From positions 1-48,446 of the forward strand of contig LZRV01000137.1 of assembly GCA_002159065.1 (NCBI GenBank): a DNA stretch of 48,446 bases. The letters run 5' to 3'. The notes below the pieces were generated by a model. That model was not told where the DNA came from, ran no database searches, and was given only the letters and a program-made list of their open reading frames with translations. Shown one piece after another: positions 8,775-16,547 of this stretch. Within the stretch, counting starts at the first letter, position 1; each line of letters starts with the position of its first letter. Origin of the DNA: Paenibacillaceae bacterium ZCTH02-B3. GTDB lineage: Bacteria; Bacillota; Bacilli; Paenibacillales; Paenibacillaceae. The translations under genes were made by a program, and so were the position numbers.

Positions 8775-9000
8775 TCACACCGTCACCCGGTCGCGCCAGT
8801 CGACGCGGTAATCGTACAGCCAGGCGTTGGACTGGCGTCCCGCCTGCTTCAGGAAGAACGGCAGCATCAGATCGCGGAAGAAGACCTGCACCGGATTCGT
8901 CGCGTGTTTGCGCTGCCCGATGCTGCGCGAATATTTGACGACCTTCTCCACCCGTTCGCGGCGCAGCAGCTCGAACTGGCGGAACGCCTGCTGCAGGCCG
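8775..9000 (-). pseudogene. C-terminal remnant of an FAD-dependent monooxygenase
   Basis: The minus frame ending with TGA at 8777-8775 reads AGLQQAFRQFELLRRERVEKV, then VVKYSRSIGQRKHATNPVQ, VFFRDLMLPFFLKQAGRQ and WLYDYRVDWRDRVTV. This is the pattern at the end of PHBH-type FAD monooxygenases: an RRxRVExVVxxSR helix, an RD helix and a final W-x-Y-x-Y. No start, no dinucleotide-binding GxGxxG and no flavin motif exist upstream; an in-frame TGA lies near 9010. About four fifths of the gene is missing. The stretch 9001-9215 holds no convincing gene. Confidence 0.6.
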
Positions 9001-9215
9001 GCGTTGCCGGCTCACCGGCTGCGGCGCGGTCGGACAAGAGGGCGCGAAGGCAACGAATGCGCGAAACGACCGGCAATTCTTCTCTTTCAGACAAAACGAT
9101 CCCCCCTGGTGAGCAGCCAAACCGCATGAATCTCCGCCGTTTATGGTGGAACACCAAAAATATCCGGGCAAGAAGCATCGCATCCGCCGCGCCGAGCCGG
9201 GCAAAGACGCAAACC

Positions 9216-9260
9216 AAAAGCAGCGGAAGCGCTTCCTGTCGAGGCTCCTCCGCTGCTTTT
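9216..9260 (-). terminator. Terminator after the VOC/DoxX operon
   Basis: A 12-bp perfect stem, AAAAGCAGCGGA (9216-9227) with TCCGCTGCTTTT (9249-9260), lies 17 bp beyond the stop of the VOC gene. In the minus direction it ends in TTTTGGTTT, as expected for intrinsic termination. Confidence 0.7.
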
Positions 9261-9277
9261 GATCCGATGAACGGGGC

Positions 9278-9655
9278 TTATTTTCTCTCCATCACCGCAA
9301 AATAGTTCTCCTCGTCATCCGCGAAGTTGAACACCTTGCCGGCGGGAATCTCCATGATATCGCCGACCTTGACGTTCTTGCTCTTCAAGTCGTTGCGCAG
9401 CTTCTCGGCGTTGTCCGTGTAGAACATCATGGACGGCGTGCCGAGGTTCATGTCGGGCTCCACCTTGGCGACGAACGACTTGTTCTGCAGCACGATGGTC
9501 GTCTCCGCGCCCGGCGGAGCGATTTCGATCCAGCGCATGCCACCGCCGTTGTCTTCTTCCGCGATGACCTGAAATCCCAGCTTCTCCGTCCAGAACGCCT
9601 TCGATTGATCCTGATTGTCGACGTACAGCATCACTTGACCGAGTTTTTGAATCAT
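9278..9655 (-). CDS. VOC-family (glyoxalase/bleomycin-resistance) protein
   Basis: Small 125-residue protein of the vicinal oxygen chelate fold. The N-terminal paired beta-alpha module is clear (LYVDNQDQSKAFWTEKLGF), followed by EIAPPGAETTIVLQ and the second module (PSMMFYTDNAEKLRNDLKSK) ending in NFADDEENYFAVME. Such proteins bind metals and act in glyoxal, fosfomycin or catechol chemistry; the substrate is not predictable. AAGGAGCG precedes the ATG. It lies 42 bp after the DoxX gene, most likely one operon. A DoxX/glyoxalase pairing resembles the MhqP/MhqO pair of Bacillus quinone stress, which is context only. Confidence 0.85.
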   Translation of the reverse strand: MIQKLGQVMLYVDNQDQSKAFWTEKLGFQVIAEEDNGGGMRWIEIAPPGAETTIVLQNKSFVAKVEPDMNLGTPSMMFYTDNAEKLRNDLKSKNVKVGDIMEIPAGKVFNFADDEENYFAVMERK

Positions 9656-9697
9656 GGTTTATCGCTCCTTTTTTCAATGTATTGAATGGTGTGAAGT

Positions 9698-10096
9698 TCA
9701 ATGCGATGCGACGGCGGTTTTGCGCGTATGTCTCACCAGGTACCGGTTCCCGAAAAATACCGCCGCGGTGAGCAGGAGACCGACAAGCGGGGAGAGCGCT
9801 TCGGCATACAGGCCCGCGATCAGATTCGACCCGAACGCACCCGCCAGCACGACGAACGTGGCGGCAAGGGAAGCGTAACCGATCGCGGCTCTCCACAGTC
9901 CGGCGATCAGGCCGACCGCCGCCAGCAGTTCCACGACACCGATGAAGTAAATGAACCCGACACTGTAACCGAGCGTATGAAGCGGTTCGGTGTAGACCTC
10001 CCGGATCGTCTCCGCATCGGACATCAGCTTGAACACGCCGGCCGATCCGATAAGCGGGATGAGCAAAATGTGAAGGATGCGGGCTAACCATTTCAT
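9698..10096 (-). CDS. DoxX-family membrane protein
   Basis: Integral membrane protein of 132 aa with four predicted helices and DoxX features: an N-terminal helix ending in GVFKLM, then GFIYFIGVVELLAAVGLIAG and two further helices. DoxX-like proteins are linked to quinone or redox metabolism, with no enzymatic role fixed. The start follows GAGGAGGTGACAAACC, a strong ribosome binding site. It is the first gene of a two-gene unit with the VOC protein and is divergent from the DUF1835 gene at 10284; 187 bp separate them. Confidence 0.8.
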   Translation of the reverse strand: MKWLARILHILLIPLIGSAGVFKLMSDAETIREVYTEPLHTLGYSVGFIYFIGVVELLAAVGLIAGLWRAAIGYASLAATFVVLAGAFGSNLIAGLYAEALSPLVGLLLTAAVFFGNRYLVRHTRKTAVASH

Positions 10097-10283
10097 GGTT
10101 TGTCACCTCCTCAGTGACTGTTCACTCCTATTGACGAACACCGTCCGGGAAATTCATCGCCGGCATTCACCGAATCGCATAGCTCTTGTCATAAAGTTTG
10201 GGGGGGGAGATCGCAAACTCGTACTGTATAAATACGGAATACGACCCGCAACCATCCGCTCGCCTTGAAAGGACGATCACGTT

Positions 10284-11354
10284 ATGAAGGACATCCAAAA
10301 AGCCGTCGAGCGCCTAAACGCCGGCGAACTGAGATCCTGCCTGAAGCTGGCCTTGCATCACATCGCGCTGCTGAAAGAACAGGCGGCGCCGCCCGGGCGC
10401 GCCATCTCCGGGCTGATCGGGCTGCACGACAAGCTGGTGAACCGCGATGACACGCCGCCGTCCCGGGACCCCGCGCCGGGCTGCACCCGAGTCCATATCA
10501 TGACGGGGCATTCCTTCGCCGGCTGCATGAAGCTGGCGCTTCGCGAGCTCGGCCTCGCGGATACGCACAACATCATCACGATCAGCGACAACTTCGCGAT
10601 CGGCCCGATCAGCCGCCTCGACACGCCCGAAGGCCGGCGGACCCGATACGACTGGTTCCGGCACAACATCGCGTCCGCCGCGCTCGGGGAAGTCGATGAT
10701 CCGGAAGAAGCATACGGCGAGCTGCTTCGCCGACTGGACCAAATCCCGGAGCAGGCGGAGATCATCGTCTGGACCAGCCGCAGCGTATATGAGCAGACGG
10801 GCATGCGGTACGCGCTCCATCTGCTCCGCCGCAAGCCCCATCCCATCCGCATCTGCGACGCCTGCGCCATCTGCGAAGAGCCCGACAGGCGCCCGGACGA
10901 TGCCGTCACCTGCCGGCGCTCCGGCGAAATCGGGCCGGACAAGCTGCGGGAAGCGATCAAGCGGGCGGAAAGCAGCCCGATTCTTTCCGCAAGCGGCATC
11001 CGGCGGTTTGCCGACGAATGGACGTCCGTTGCGGAACAGGGCGGGGTGCTGCGCGTCTGGGAGGACGACGCGGTGCGGGAGGTGCCGGCGGATCATTTTG
11101 ACCCGTATCTGCTGGAGACATTGGACCGCGTGGCGAGCGCCGCCGATGCCGACGGTTTCGTCAAGGCCGCGCGCGTGGTCGGAGAGGCCGTCGGTTACGG
11201 CGAACAGGACATCGGGGACGAATATTTCGAATACCGGCTGAGGGAGCTCATCTATGCGGGGGTGCTGGAGATCCGCGGGGTGCCGGCGGGAATGAGATCT
11301 TACAGCATCCGAAGGAAAAAACGCGAAACAACCGGCATGCCGCTTAACCGGTAA
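10284..11354 (+). CDS. DUF1835 domain-containing protein
   Basis: Protein of 356 aa. After an N-terminal helical stretch (1-65) the DUF1835 fold starts with VHIMTGHSFAGCMKLALREL, continues with ISDNFAIGPI and IIVWTSRSVYEQTGMRYAL, and the C-terminal part (about 255-345) resembles DUF3658, with LLETLDRVASAADADGF and FEYRLRELIYAGVLEIRG. Members are common in Bacillales, are soluble and lack a proven function. Two cysteines in ICDACAICEEP could bind metal. The ATG follows GAAAGGACG by 10 bases. It stands alone between a divergent gene and a hairpin at 11446-11481. Confidence 0.75.
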   Translation: MKDIQKAVERLNAGELRSCLKLALHHIALLKEQAAPPGRAISGLIGLHDKLVNRDDTPPSRDPAPGCTRVHIMTGHSFAGCMKLALRELGLADTHNIITISDNFAIGPISRLDTPEGRRTRYDWFRHNIASAALGEVDDPEEAYGELLRRLDQIPEQAEIIVWTSRSVYEQTGMRYALHLLRRKPHPIRICDACAICEEPDRRPDDAVTCRRSGEIGPDKLREAIKRAESSPILSASGIRRFADEWTSVAEQGGVLRVWEDDAVREVPADHFDPYLLETLDRVASAADADGFVKAARVVGEAVGYGEQDIGDEYFEYRLRELIYAGVLEIRGVPAGMRSYSIRRKKRETTGMPLNR

Positions 11355-11445
11355 CTTTAGCGCTGATCGCCCAAAGCGCGGCGCTCAAGCCGCTGCGGAC
11401 AAAGAAACGAACAATGTCGGGCAATATTGCCCTGTACGGACATAC

Positions 11446-11481
11446 GGAGTCCCGCCCAATCCATGCGCTGGGCGGGACTCC
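11446..11481. terminator. Hairpin between convergent genes
   Basis: A 13-bp perfect stem, GGAGTCCCGCCCA (11446-11458) with TGGGCGGGACTCC (11469-11481), lies between the end of the DUF1835 gene and the end of the long minus-strand operon. The downstream T run is weak on both sides, but its position suggests a shared terminator. Confidence 0.6.
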
Positions 11482-11496
11482 CGTTTCTCGCCGAAC

Positions 11497-12300
11497 CTAT
11501 GTCCGGTTTCGCAAAACAAATTTTTCGATCACATGAGCCACTCCGTCTTCGTTGTTGGTCGGGGCGATATAGTCCGCTATCGCTTTCAGCGTATCGACCG
11601 CGTTGCCCATGGCGACACCGAGTCCGGCGATTTCGATCATATCGTGGTCGTTCCAGCTGTCGCCCAAGGCGATCACCTCGGACATGTCGATGCCGTAATG
11701 GGAAGCCAGAAACTTGAGCGCACTGCCCTTCGTTCCCTCCGGATGCAGCAGCTCCAGATATTCCGGTTTCGATTTCGTAATATAGGCCCGATCCCCGAAA
11801 AGGTTCCGCCATTCCGCCGCGATTTCGCCCAAAGCGTCCGGCGCGTCGATCACCAGCATCTTGGTCAGCGGCTGACCGCGGAAACGGGAGAAATCCTTGA
11901 CGACCCGGTAATCCACATTCTGGACCTTCGCGTAACGGCGAATCTTCTCATTGTCTTCAAGGACGTACAGCACGTCGTCATGATAAACCTGCAGATGCAG
12001 CTTGTGCTTCTCCGCGTAACGGAACACTTCGGCGGCAATCTCCGGAGGAACGGACCGCTCGTACAATGTCTGCTCATCCAGCAGATTTCTGACCTTCGAT
12101 CCCTGGTACGTAATGAGCGGCACGTTGAGCTGCAGGGACCGGGCCACTTTCTGCGCGGACGGAAACATGCGTCCGGTCGCCAGCGTGATGACAACGCCCC
12201 GTTCGGCGGCCGCATGGATCGCTTGCCGGTTTCGCTCAGAGATGGTCAGATCATCGTGAAGCAGCGTGTCGTCGATGTCGGAAGCGACCAGCTTGTACAT
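11497..12300 (-). CDS. Cof-type HAD-IIB phosphatase
   Basis: Haloacid dehalogenase superfamily phosphatase of 267 aa. Motif I is DIDDTLLHDD (nucleophile Asp8, DxDxT form), motif II TLATGR, the Lys of motif III lies in GTKGSALKFLA and motif IV is GDSWNDHDMIE. The region between about 85 and 190 is the IIB cap. Members remove phosphate from sugar phosphates or nucleotides. It is the last gene of the 12-gene operon, 10 bp after dhaK, so it likely clears a phosphorylated intermediate or overflow product of this pathway. Start ATG at 12300. Confidence 0.88.
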   Translation of the reverse strand: MYKLVASDIDDTLLHDDLTISERNRQAIHAAAERGVVITLATGRMFPSAQKVARSLQLNVPLITYQGSKVRNLLDEQTLYERSVPPEIAAEVFRYAEKHKLHLQVYHDDVLYVLEDNEKIRRYAKVQNVDYRVVKDFSRFRGQPLTKMLVIDAPDALGEIAAEWRNLFGDRAYITKSKPEYLELLHPEGTKGSALKFLASHYGIDMSEVIALGDSWNDHDMIEIAGLGVAMGNAVDTLKAIADYIAPTNNEDGVAHVIEKFVLRNRT

Positions 12301-12310
12301 GCGTTCACCT

Positions 12311-13306
12311 TCACGCCTGCACGAACGTCGGTGTATCCGCCGGCGCGTCGATCATTTCGGCCAGTTCGTCGTCCAGTTTCATCAGGGACAACGAACATCC
12401 GCCCATTTCCATGGACGTCACGTAGCTTCCGACATAAGACCGGTGAATGTTGACGCCGAGCTCGTCCAGATGGGCCTTGACCCTGCGGAACATGATGTAC
12501 ATTTCCATCAGCGTCGTGGAGCCCAGACCGTTGACGAGCACCGCCACCCGATCTCCCCGGGCAAGCGGCAGGTCCGACAGAATGCGGTCGAGCAGCACGT
12601 CCACCGTTTCATCCGCCGTCCTGATCTTGCCCCTTTCGACGCCCGGTTCTCCGTGGATGCCCAGCCCGATTTCCATTTCATCCTCGCCGAGCACGAAGCT
12701 GGGCTTTCCGGTCTGCGGAATGTAACAGGGCGACAGCGCCACGCCCATCGTCCGCACCGCATCGTTCGCCTTCCGCGCGACGCGCACCACTTCATCGAGC
12801 GAATACCCGCGTTCGGCGGCGGCGCCGGCCGTCTTGTACACGAAGAATCCGCCCGCGATGCCCCGCCGGTCGGCCGGCTCCGGAGCCGACGCGACGTCGT
12901 CGGTCACCCGCACGGTCTCGACGCGGATGCCTTCCATCGCCGCCAGTTCGGCCGCCATGTCGAAATTCATGCAATCCCCCATGTAATTGCCGTACATGTA
13001 GAGGACGCCGCCTCCGGTATTGACCGCCTTGGTCACTTCCAGGATGGGGTTTGGCGGCGGTGCGGCGAAGATGTTGCCCACCGGGACGCCGTCTACCATC
13101 CCCTTGCCGATCAGGCCCATGAAGGTCGGTTCGTGGCCCGATCCGCCGCCGATGACGATGCCGACTTTCCCCGGGCGGACTTCGAAGGAACGCACGACCG
13201 CGCGGTTGTTGGACGGAAGAACTTTCACATACCCGGGATAAGCGGCCGCGTAGCCTTCTATCATCTCATCAACCACATTGTCCGGCTGATTGATCAGCTT
13301 CTTCAC
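12311..13306 (-). CDS. dhaK: DhaK-type dihydroxyacetone/ketose kinase substrate-binding subunit
   Basis: DhaK family, 331 aa. The start is GTG at 13306 (KKLINQPDNVVDEMIEGY), with GGGAGGG upstream; the longer frame to 13402 only reads through rpiB. Typical blocks are GKVGIVIGGGSGHEP, GNIFAAPPPNPI and GVLYMYGNYMGDCMNFD. The conserved His of GGGSGHEP helps bind dihydroxyacetone; in E. coli DhaK the substrate is also held covalently by a later His, here probably the one in GLGIHGEPG. It overlaps rpiB by 38 bp. A DhaL gene is two genes upstream, but no DhaM is in the window, so the kinase may use ATP directly, as reported for tetrulose kinases. The real substrate may be a C3 or C4 ketose. Confidence 0.87.
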   Translation of the reverse strand: MKKLINQPDNVVDEMIEGYAAAYPGYVKVLPSNNRAVVRSFEVRPGKVGIVIGGGSGHEPTFMGLIGKGMVDGVPVGNIFAAPPPNPILEVTKAVNTGGGVLYMYGNYMGDCMNFDMAAELAAMEGIRVETVRVTDDVASAPEPADRRGIAGGFFVYKTAGAAAERGYSLDEVVRVARKANDAVRTMGVALSPCYIPQTGKPSFVLGEDEMEIGLGIHGEPGVERGKIRTADETVDVLLDRILSDLPLARGDRVAVLVNGLGSTTLMEMYIMFRRVKAHLDELGVNIHRSYVGSYVTSMEMGGCSLSLMKLDDELAEMIDAPADTPTFVQA

Positions 13307-13763
13307 TGCGGTTCCCTCCCAAATATTCCTTCTCCCGCTGCATGATCTTGTTGACCTTGCGCTCCGAATTGCCGCCTTCGAATTCCGAACGCATCCAGGC
13401 ATCCACCACTTTCTTGGCGGCCTCGATGCCGATGACCTTCGCTCCCATCGTCAGGATTTGCGCGTTGTTGCTCTTGCGGGAACGTTCCGCGGAATACGTG
13501 TCGTGGCACAGCGCGGCGCGCACGCCCGGCACCTTGCTCGCCGCGATCGCCATGCCGATGCCGGTGCCGCAGATGAGAATTCCGCGATCCATGCGGCCGG
13601 TGCGGATTTCTTCCGCCACGTTGAACGCGACATCCGGATAATCGGTCTCTTCGCGACTGTGACAGCCGAAGTCCTCCACTTCCACTCCATTTTCAAGCAG
13701 GTAGCGCTTGACCGCCTCCTTCAATTCGTAACCGTGATGATCGCAGCCGATTGCGATTTTCAT
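13269..13763 (-). CDS. rpiB: RpiB/LacAB-family sugar-phosphate isomerase
   Basis: Isomerase of 164 aa. Family motifs are IAIGCDHHGYELK at the N-terminus, ICGTGIGMAIAASK with the catalytic Cys, AALCHDTYSAERSRKSNNAQ and LTMGAKVIG. The family interconverts ribose-5-P and ribulose-5-P; members in erythritol and threitol clusters act on tetrulose 4-phosphate. The ATG at 13763 overlaps the dhaL stop (ATGA), and the tail overlaps dhaK by 38 bp, so the three genes are tightly coupled. Pairing with DhaK/DhaL favours a C4 or C5 ketose phosphate as substrate; this is inference. Confidence 0.87.
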   Translation of the reverse strand: MKIAIGCDHHGYELKEAVKRYLLENGVEVEDFGCHSREETDYPDVAFNVAEEIRTGRMDRGILICGTGIGMAIAASKVPGVRAALCHDTYSAERSRKSNNAQILTMGAKVIGIEAAKKVVDAWMRSEFEGGNSERKVNKIMQREKEYLGGNRSEEADQSAGQCG

Positions 13764-14422
13764 CCGATTCCCCCCTGTGGGCCGAATAGGTTCTGCAACT
13801 GATCCGAGAATGTTGACAGGATGATGTAGGCGGACGTTGCGCCCGGATCCTGATGGCCGACGGAGCGGTTGCCCAGACGGCTGGAGCGGCCCTTCGCGGA
13901 CACCATCGAAGCGGTCGCGAGCATGCCCTCCTTGCCGGCGGCCGCCGCCAGCCGGAAGCATTCCGCAACGTCTTTGCCTTCCTCGTAGGCTTTCCGGAGA
14001 GCATCCAGCGCCGGCTGCCAGGTATCGACCATCGTCTTCTCGCCGACCTTCGCCTTTCCGCGTTCGATGATGCCGCCCACAAAAGCCGTCCAGAAGTTGA
14101 GCAGATCCTGCGCGGACAACGGATCAACGCCTTTTACCGCCGCTCCGGCGCGAAGGAACGCCGTGGCATACAGTGGGCCGACCGAAGATCCGACCGCATT
14201 CAGGAACGCCATGCCGACAGTCTGACAGATGGCGGCGCAATCCGCCGTCTCCGGAACGTCGCGCAGCGCCTTCATGACAGCCTGCCAGCCGATGGACATC
14301 GTGACGCCGTGATCGCCGTCTCCGAGCTCGCGGTCAAGCGCCGACAGGTGATCCTTCTGCCGCTCGATCTCCTCGGCGATCGCCCCGAGGATTTGTCTCA
14401 AATGCGCGGATGTAAACTGCAT
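13760..14422 (-). CDS. dhaL: DhaL-type kinase nucleotide-binding subunit
   Basis: DhaL family, 220 aa. Nucleotide and Mg binding is shown by ELGDGDHGVTM (the Asp ladder), NAVGSSVGPLYATAFLRAG, GEKTMVDTWQPAL and SAKGRSSRLGNRSVGHQDPG. With DhaK it would transfer phosphate to dihydroxyacetone or a related ketose. The neighbours are the aldolase/dehydrogenase fusion 23 bp upstream and rpiB overlapping downstream. A second, damaged DhaL is at 27061-27530; comparing the two shows that 56 residues are missing there. Confidence 0.87.
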   Translation of the reverse strand: MQFTSAHLRQILGAIAEEIERQKDHLSALDRELGDGDHGVTMSIGWQAVMKALRDVPETADCAAICQTVGMAFLNAVGSSVGPLYATAFLRAGAAVKGVDPLSAQDLLNFWTAFVGGIIERGKAKVGEKTMVDTWQPALDALRKAYEEGKDVAECFRLAAAAGKEGMLATASMVSAKGRSSRLGNRSVGHQDPGATSAYIILSTFSDQLQNLFGPQGGIG

Positions 14423-14445
14423 CTTCCTTCCACCTTTCTGAGCGG

Positions 14446-16509
14446 TTATCTCGGAAATGCTTCCCGTGCGCCGCCGTCAACGGTAATGATGCAGCCCGTC
14501 GTGACGCGCGACCTGTCGCTGGCCAGGAACAGCGCCGCCTCGGCAACGTCGTCCACCGTCACCGATTCCTTGAGCAGCGTGCGATCCCGCAGGAAATCTT
14601 CGTACTTGTCGGCCGGCACGCCGTAAGCCTTGGCGCGGTTCGCCACCACTTCCGGACTCCACAGATCGGTGAACACGCCGTCCGGGTTGATCATATTGGC
14701 GCGAATCTTGTCCTTGCCGTGCTCGATCGCGAGAATCCGGCACAACTGAGCTTCCGCGGCTTTCGCGCAGCTGTACGCGCCGAAATCTTTGCCGGGCGCG
14801 AGGACGTTCTTCGTGGCGATGAAGATGATGCTGCCGCCTTGTCCTTGTTCCAGCATCACGCGGATCACCGCCCGCGACACGAGGAAGTGGCCGGTGGAGT
14901 TGACGGCGAAACTCTTCTCCCAGGTTTCCAGCGGCATATCGACGATCGATCCGATCGGCGCGATTCCGGCGTTGGAGACGAGGATGTCGATTCCGCCGTA
15001 ATACAGGACGCTTGCGGCGATGCCGGCCTCTACCGACCGACCGTCCGTCACATCCATTCTCACCGTCTTCATGCGGTTCGGGTATGTCTCGATCAGTTCC
15101 TTCTCCGCTTCGGACAAAGCGGCTTCGTTCACATCGGTCAGCACCACGCATGCGCCCTCGCGAAGCAAGGCGCGGGCGACGGCCAGCCCGATGCCTTTGG
15201 CGGCCCCGGTGACGACGGCAACTTTGCCGTTCAGTTCCTTCGGTTTCGGCCGGAGGCTGAGCTTGTACAATTCCATCGGCCAATATTCGGCGCTGAACAC
15301 TTCCCGCTCCGGCATCGTCCGGAACTTGCCGACCGCTTCCGCACCCTTCATCACGGCGACGGTATGCCTGTAGATCTCGACGGGCAGGCGGGAATCCTGA
15401 ATGTCCGCTCCCGCGCCCCAGATGCCGAGGCCGGGAACAATGATCAACCGCGGCGCCGGGTTGTGCGGACCCACGTCCGGCGCGACCTGCGACCGGTACC
15501 GTTCGAAGTAGCTCAGATATTTTTCCTCGTATCGCCGCACCCCTTCCCGCAGCGCCGATTTCAGCGTTTCCGTATCTTGCGGGTCATCCACCTGTACGAC
15601 CAGCGGCCACGGTTTGGTGCTGAGCACGTGCTCGGGCGTGACCGGTCCGGTCTGCGACAGTTCGAGCACGTTCTCCGCGTTTGCGAATTCGAGCGCTTCT
15701 TCCGAACCGTCGAACGTCAGCAGCATCGGTACGCGCGAACTCAACGCGCCGCGCAGGGCGGGAGCGACCTCTGCGGCGATGCGTTCGCGCGTTTCGCGAT
15801 CCAGCGACGGCACCCCCGCTTTGCGCGGGAACACCACCTTCGCCGCTTGCGCCTTCCGGATGGCGGATTCGGCGCGATCGACGAGCGCGATGTGCCGTTC
15901 GTACGCTTCTTCGCACGAATCCGACCAGGTTACCAGTCCGTGATGCAGCAGCACGAGTCCCGAAGCATTCGGATTGCCTTGCACGGCAGAGCCGACCTGC
16001 TTGGAGACCAGGAATCCCGGACGATTGTAAGGAACGATAAGGATATCCTCGCCCAGCACTTCCCGGATCAGCTGCTCGGCGTGCTCATTGTTGGCAAGGC
16101 TCAGAATGGCGTCAGCGTGCGTATGAAGCACCCAACGGTACGGAATGAACGCGTGCAGCAGCGTTTCGATCGACGGACGGGGAGAATCCGGTTCCATCAG
16201 GCAGCGGGAGATATAATCGACCATCTCATCGTCGCTCATATCCTCCCGCTCGAACAACGGCAGAACTTCATCCAGCCTGACGCACGCGAAACCGCGCTCC
16301 TTGATCGTCGCGAGCTGGAATCCGCTCGCCTTCACGCGGAGCACGCGGGTTTCCCGCCCCATGTGATCCTTCTCCGTACGCTTCACGGACGTATTGCCGC
16401 CGCCCCCTTGCACGAGTGCGGTGTCCGCGCCGAGCAGGTTCGATGCGTAGACGATTAGCCCCATGTCATCCAGCGTCTGTGCTTGTTTGGCAGACCATAA
16501 GCTTTTCAC
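14446..16509 (-). CDS. Bifunctional class II aldolase / short-chain dehydrogenase (RhaEW-like)
   Basis: Fusion of 687 aa. Residues about 1-400 are a class II (zinc) aldolase/adducin domain with GGGGNTSVK, the metal histidines in VLHTHADAIL and the HHG of VLLHHGLVTW. Residues about 425-687 are a short-chain dehydrogenase with TGAAKGIG, NAG, and YSCAK as active-site Tyr-Lys. The same fusion in Bacillus (YuxG/RhaEW) cleaves rhamnulose-1-P to dihydroxyacetone phosphate and lactaldehyde and then oxidises or reduces the aldehyde. No rhamnose isomerase is in this operon, so another ketose 1-phosphate is possible. Start is GTG at 16509 with GGAGGG nine bases upstream. It lies 38 bp after the kinase. 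Confidence 0.87.
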   Translation of the reverse strand: MKSLWSAKQAQTLDDMGLIVYASNLLGADTALVQGGGGNTSVKRTEKDHMGRETRVLRVKASGFQLATIKERGFACVRLDEVLPLFEREDMSDDEMVDYISRCLMEPDSPRPSIETLLHAFIPYRWVLHTHADAILSLANNEHAEQLIREVLGEDILIVPYNRPGFLVSKQVGSAVQGNPNASGLVLLHHGLVTWSDSCEEAYERHIALVDRAESAIRKAQAAKVVFPRKAGVPSLDRETRERIAAEVAPALRGALSSRVPMLLTFDGSEEALEFANAENVLELSQTGPVTPEHVLSTKPWPLVVQVDDPQDTETLKSALREGVRRYEEKYLSYFERYRSQVAPDVGPHNPAPRLIIVPGLGIWGAGADIQDSRLPVEIYRHTVAVMKGAEAVGKFRTMPEREVFSAEYWPMELYKLSLRPKPKELNGKVAVVTGAAKGIGLAVARALLREGACVVLTDVNEAALSEAEKELIETYPNRMKTVRMDVTDGRSVEAGIAASVLYYGGIDILVSNAGIAPIGSIVDMPLETWEKSFAVNSTGHFLVSRAVIRVMLEQGQGGSIIFIATKNVLAPGKDFGAYSCAKAAEAQLCRILAIEHGKDKIRANMINPDGVFTDLWSPEVVANRAKAYGVPADKYEDFLRDRTLLKESVTVDDVAEAALFLASDRSRVTTGCIITVDGGAREAFPR

Positions 16510-16547
16510 CGGCAGTTTCCCTCCAAGTTGCTGTCTGTTTGTCTTCT

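Noticed and set aside
10201..10260. Promoter for the DUF1835 gene around TATAAA at 10227
   Set aside because: No acceptable -35 at 16-18 bp; the upstream bases are a G run.
12311..14422. A PTS-dependent dihydroxyacetone kinase
   Set aside because: No DhaM or other PTS component was seen in the window, so PTS dependence cannot be supported.
14719..16458. A 579-codon open frame on the plus strand
   Set aside because: Antisense of the aldolase/dehydrogenase fusion, which has complete catalytic motifs.
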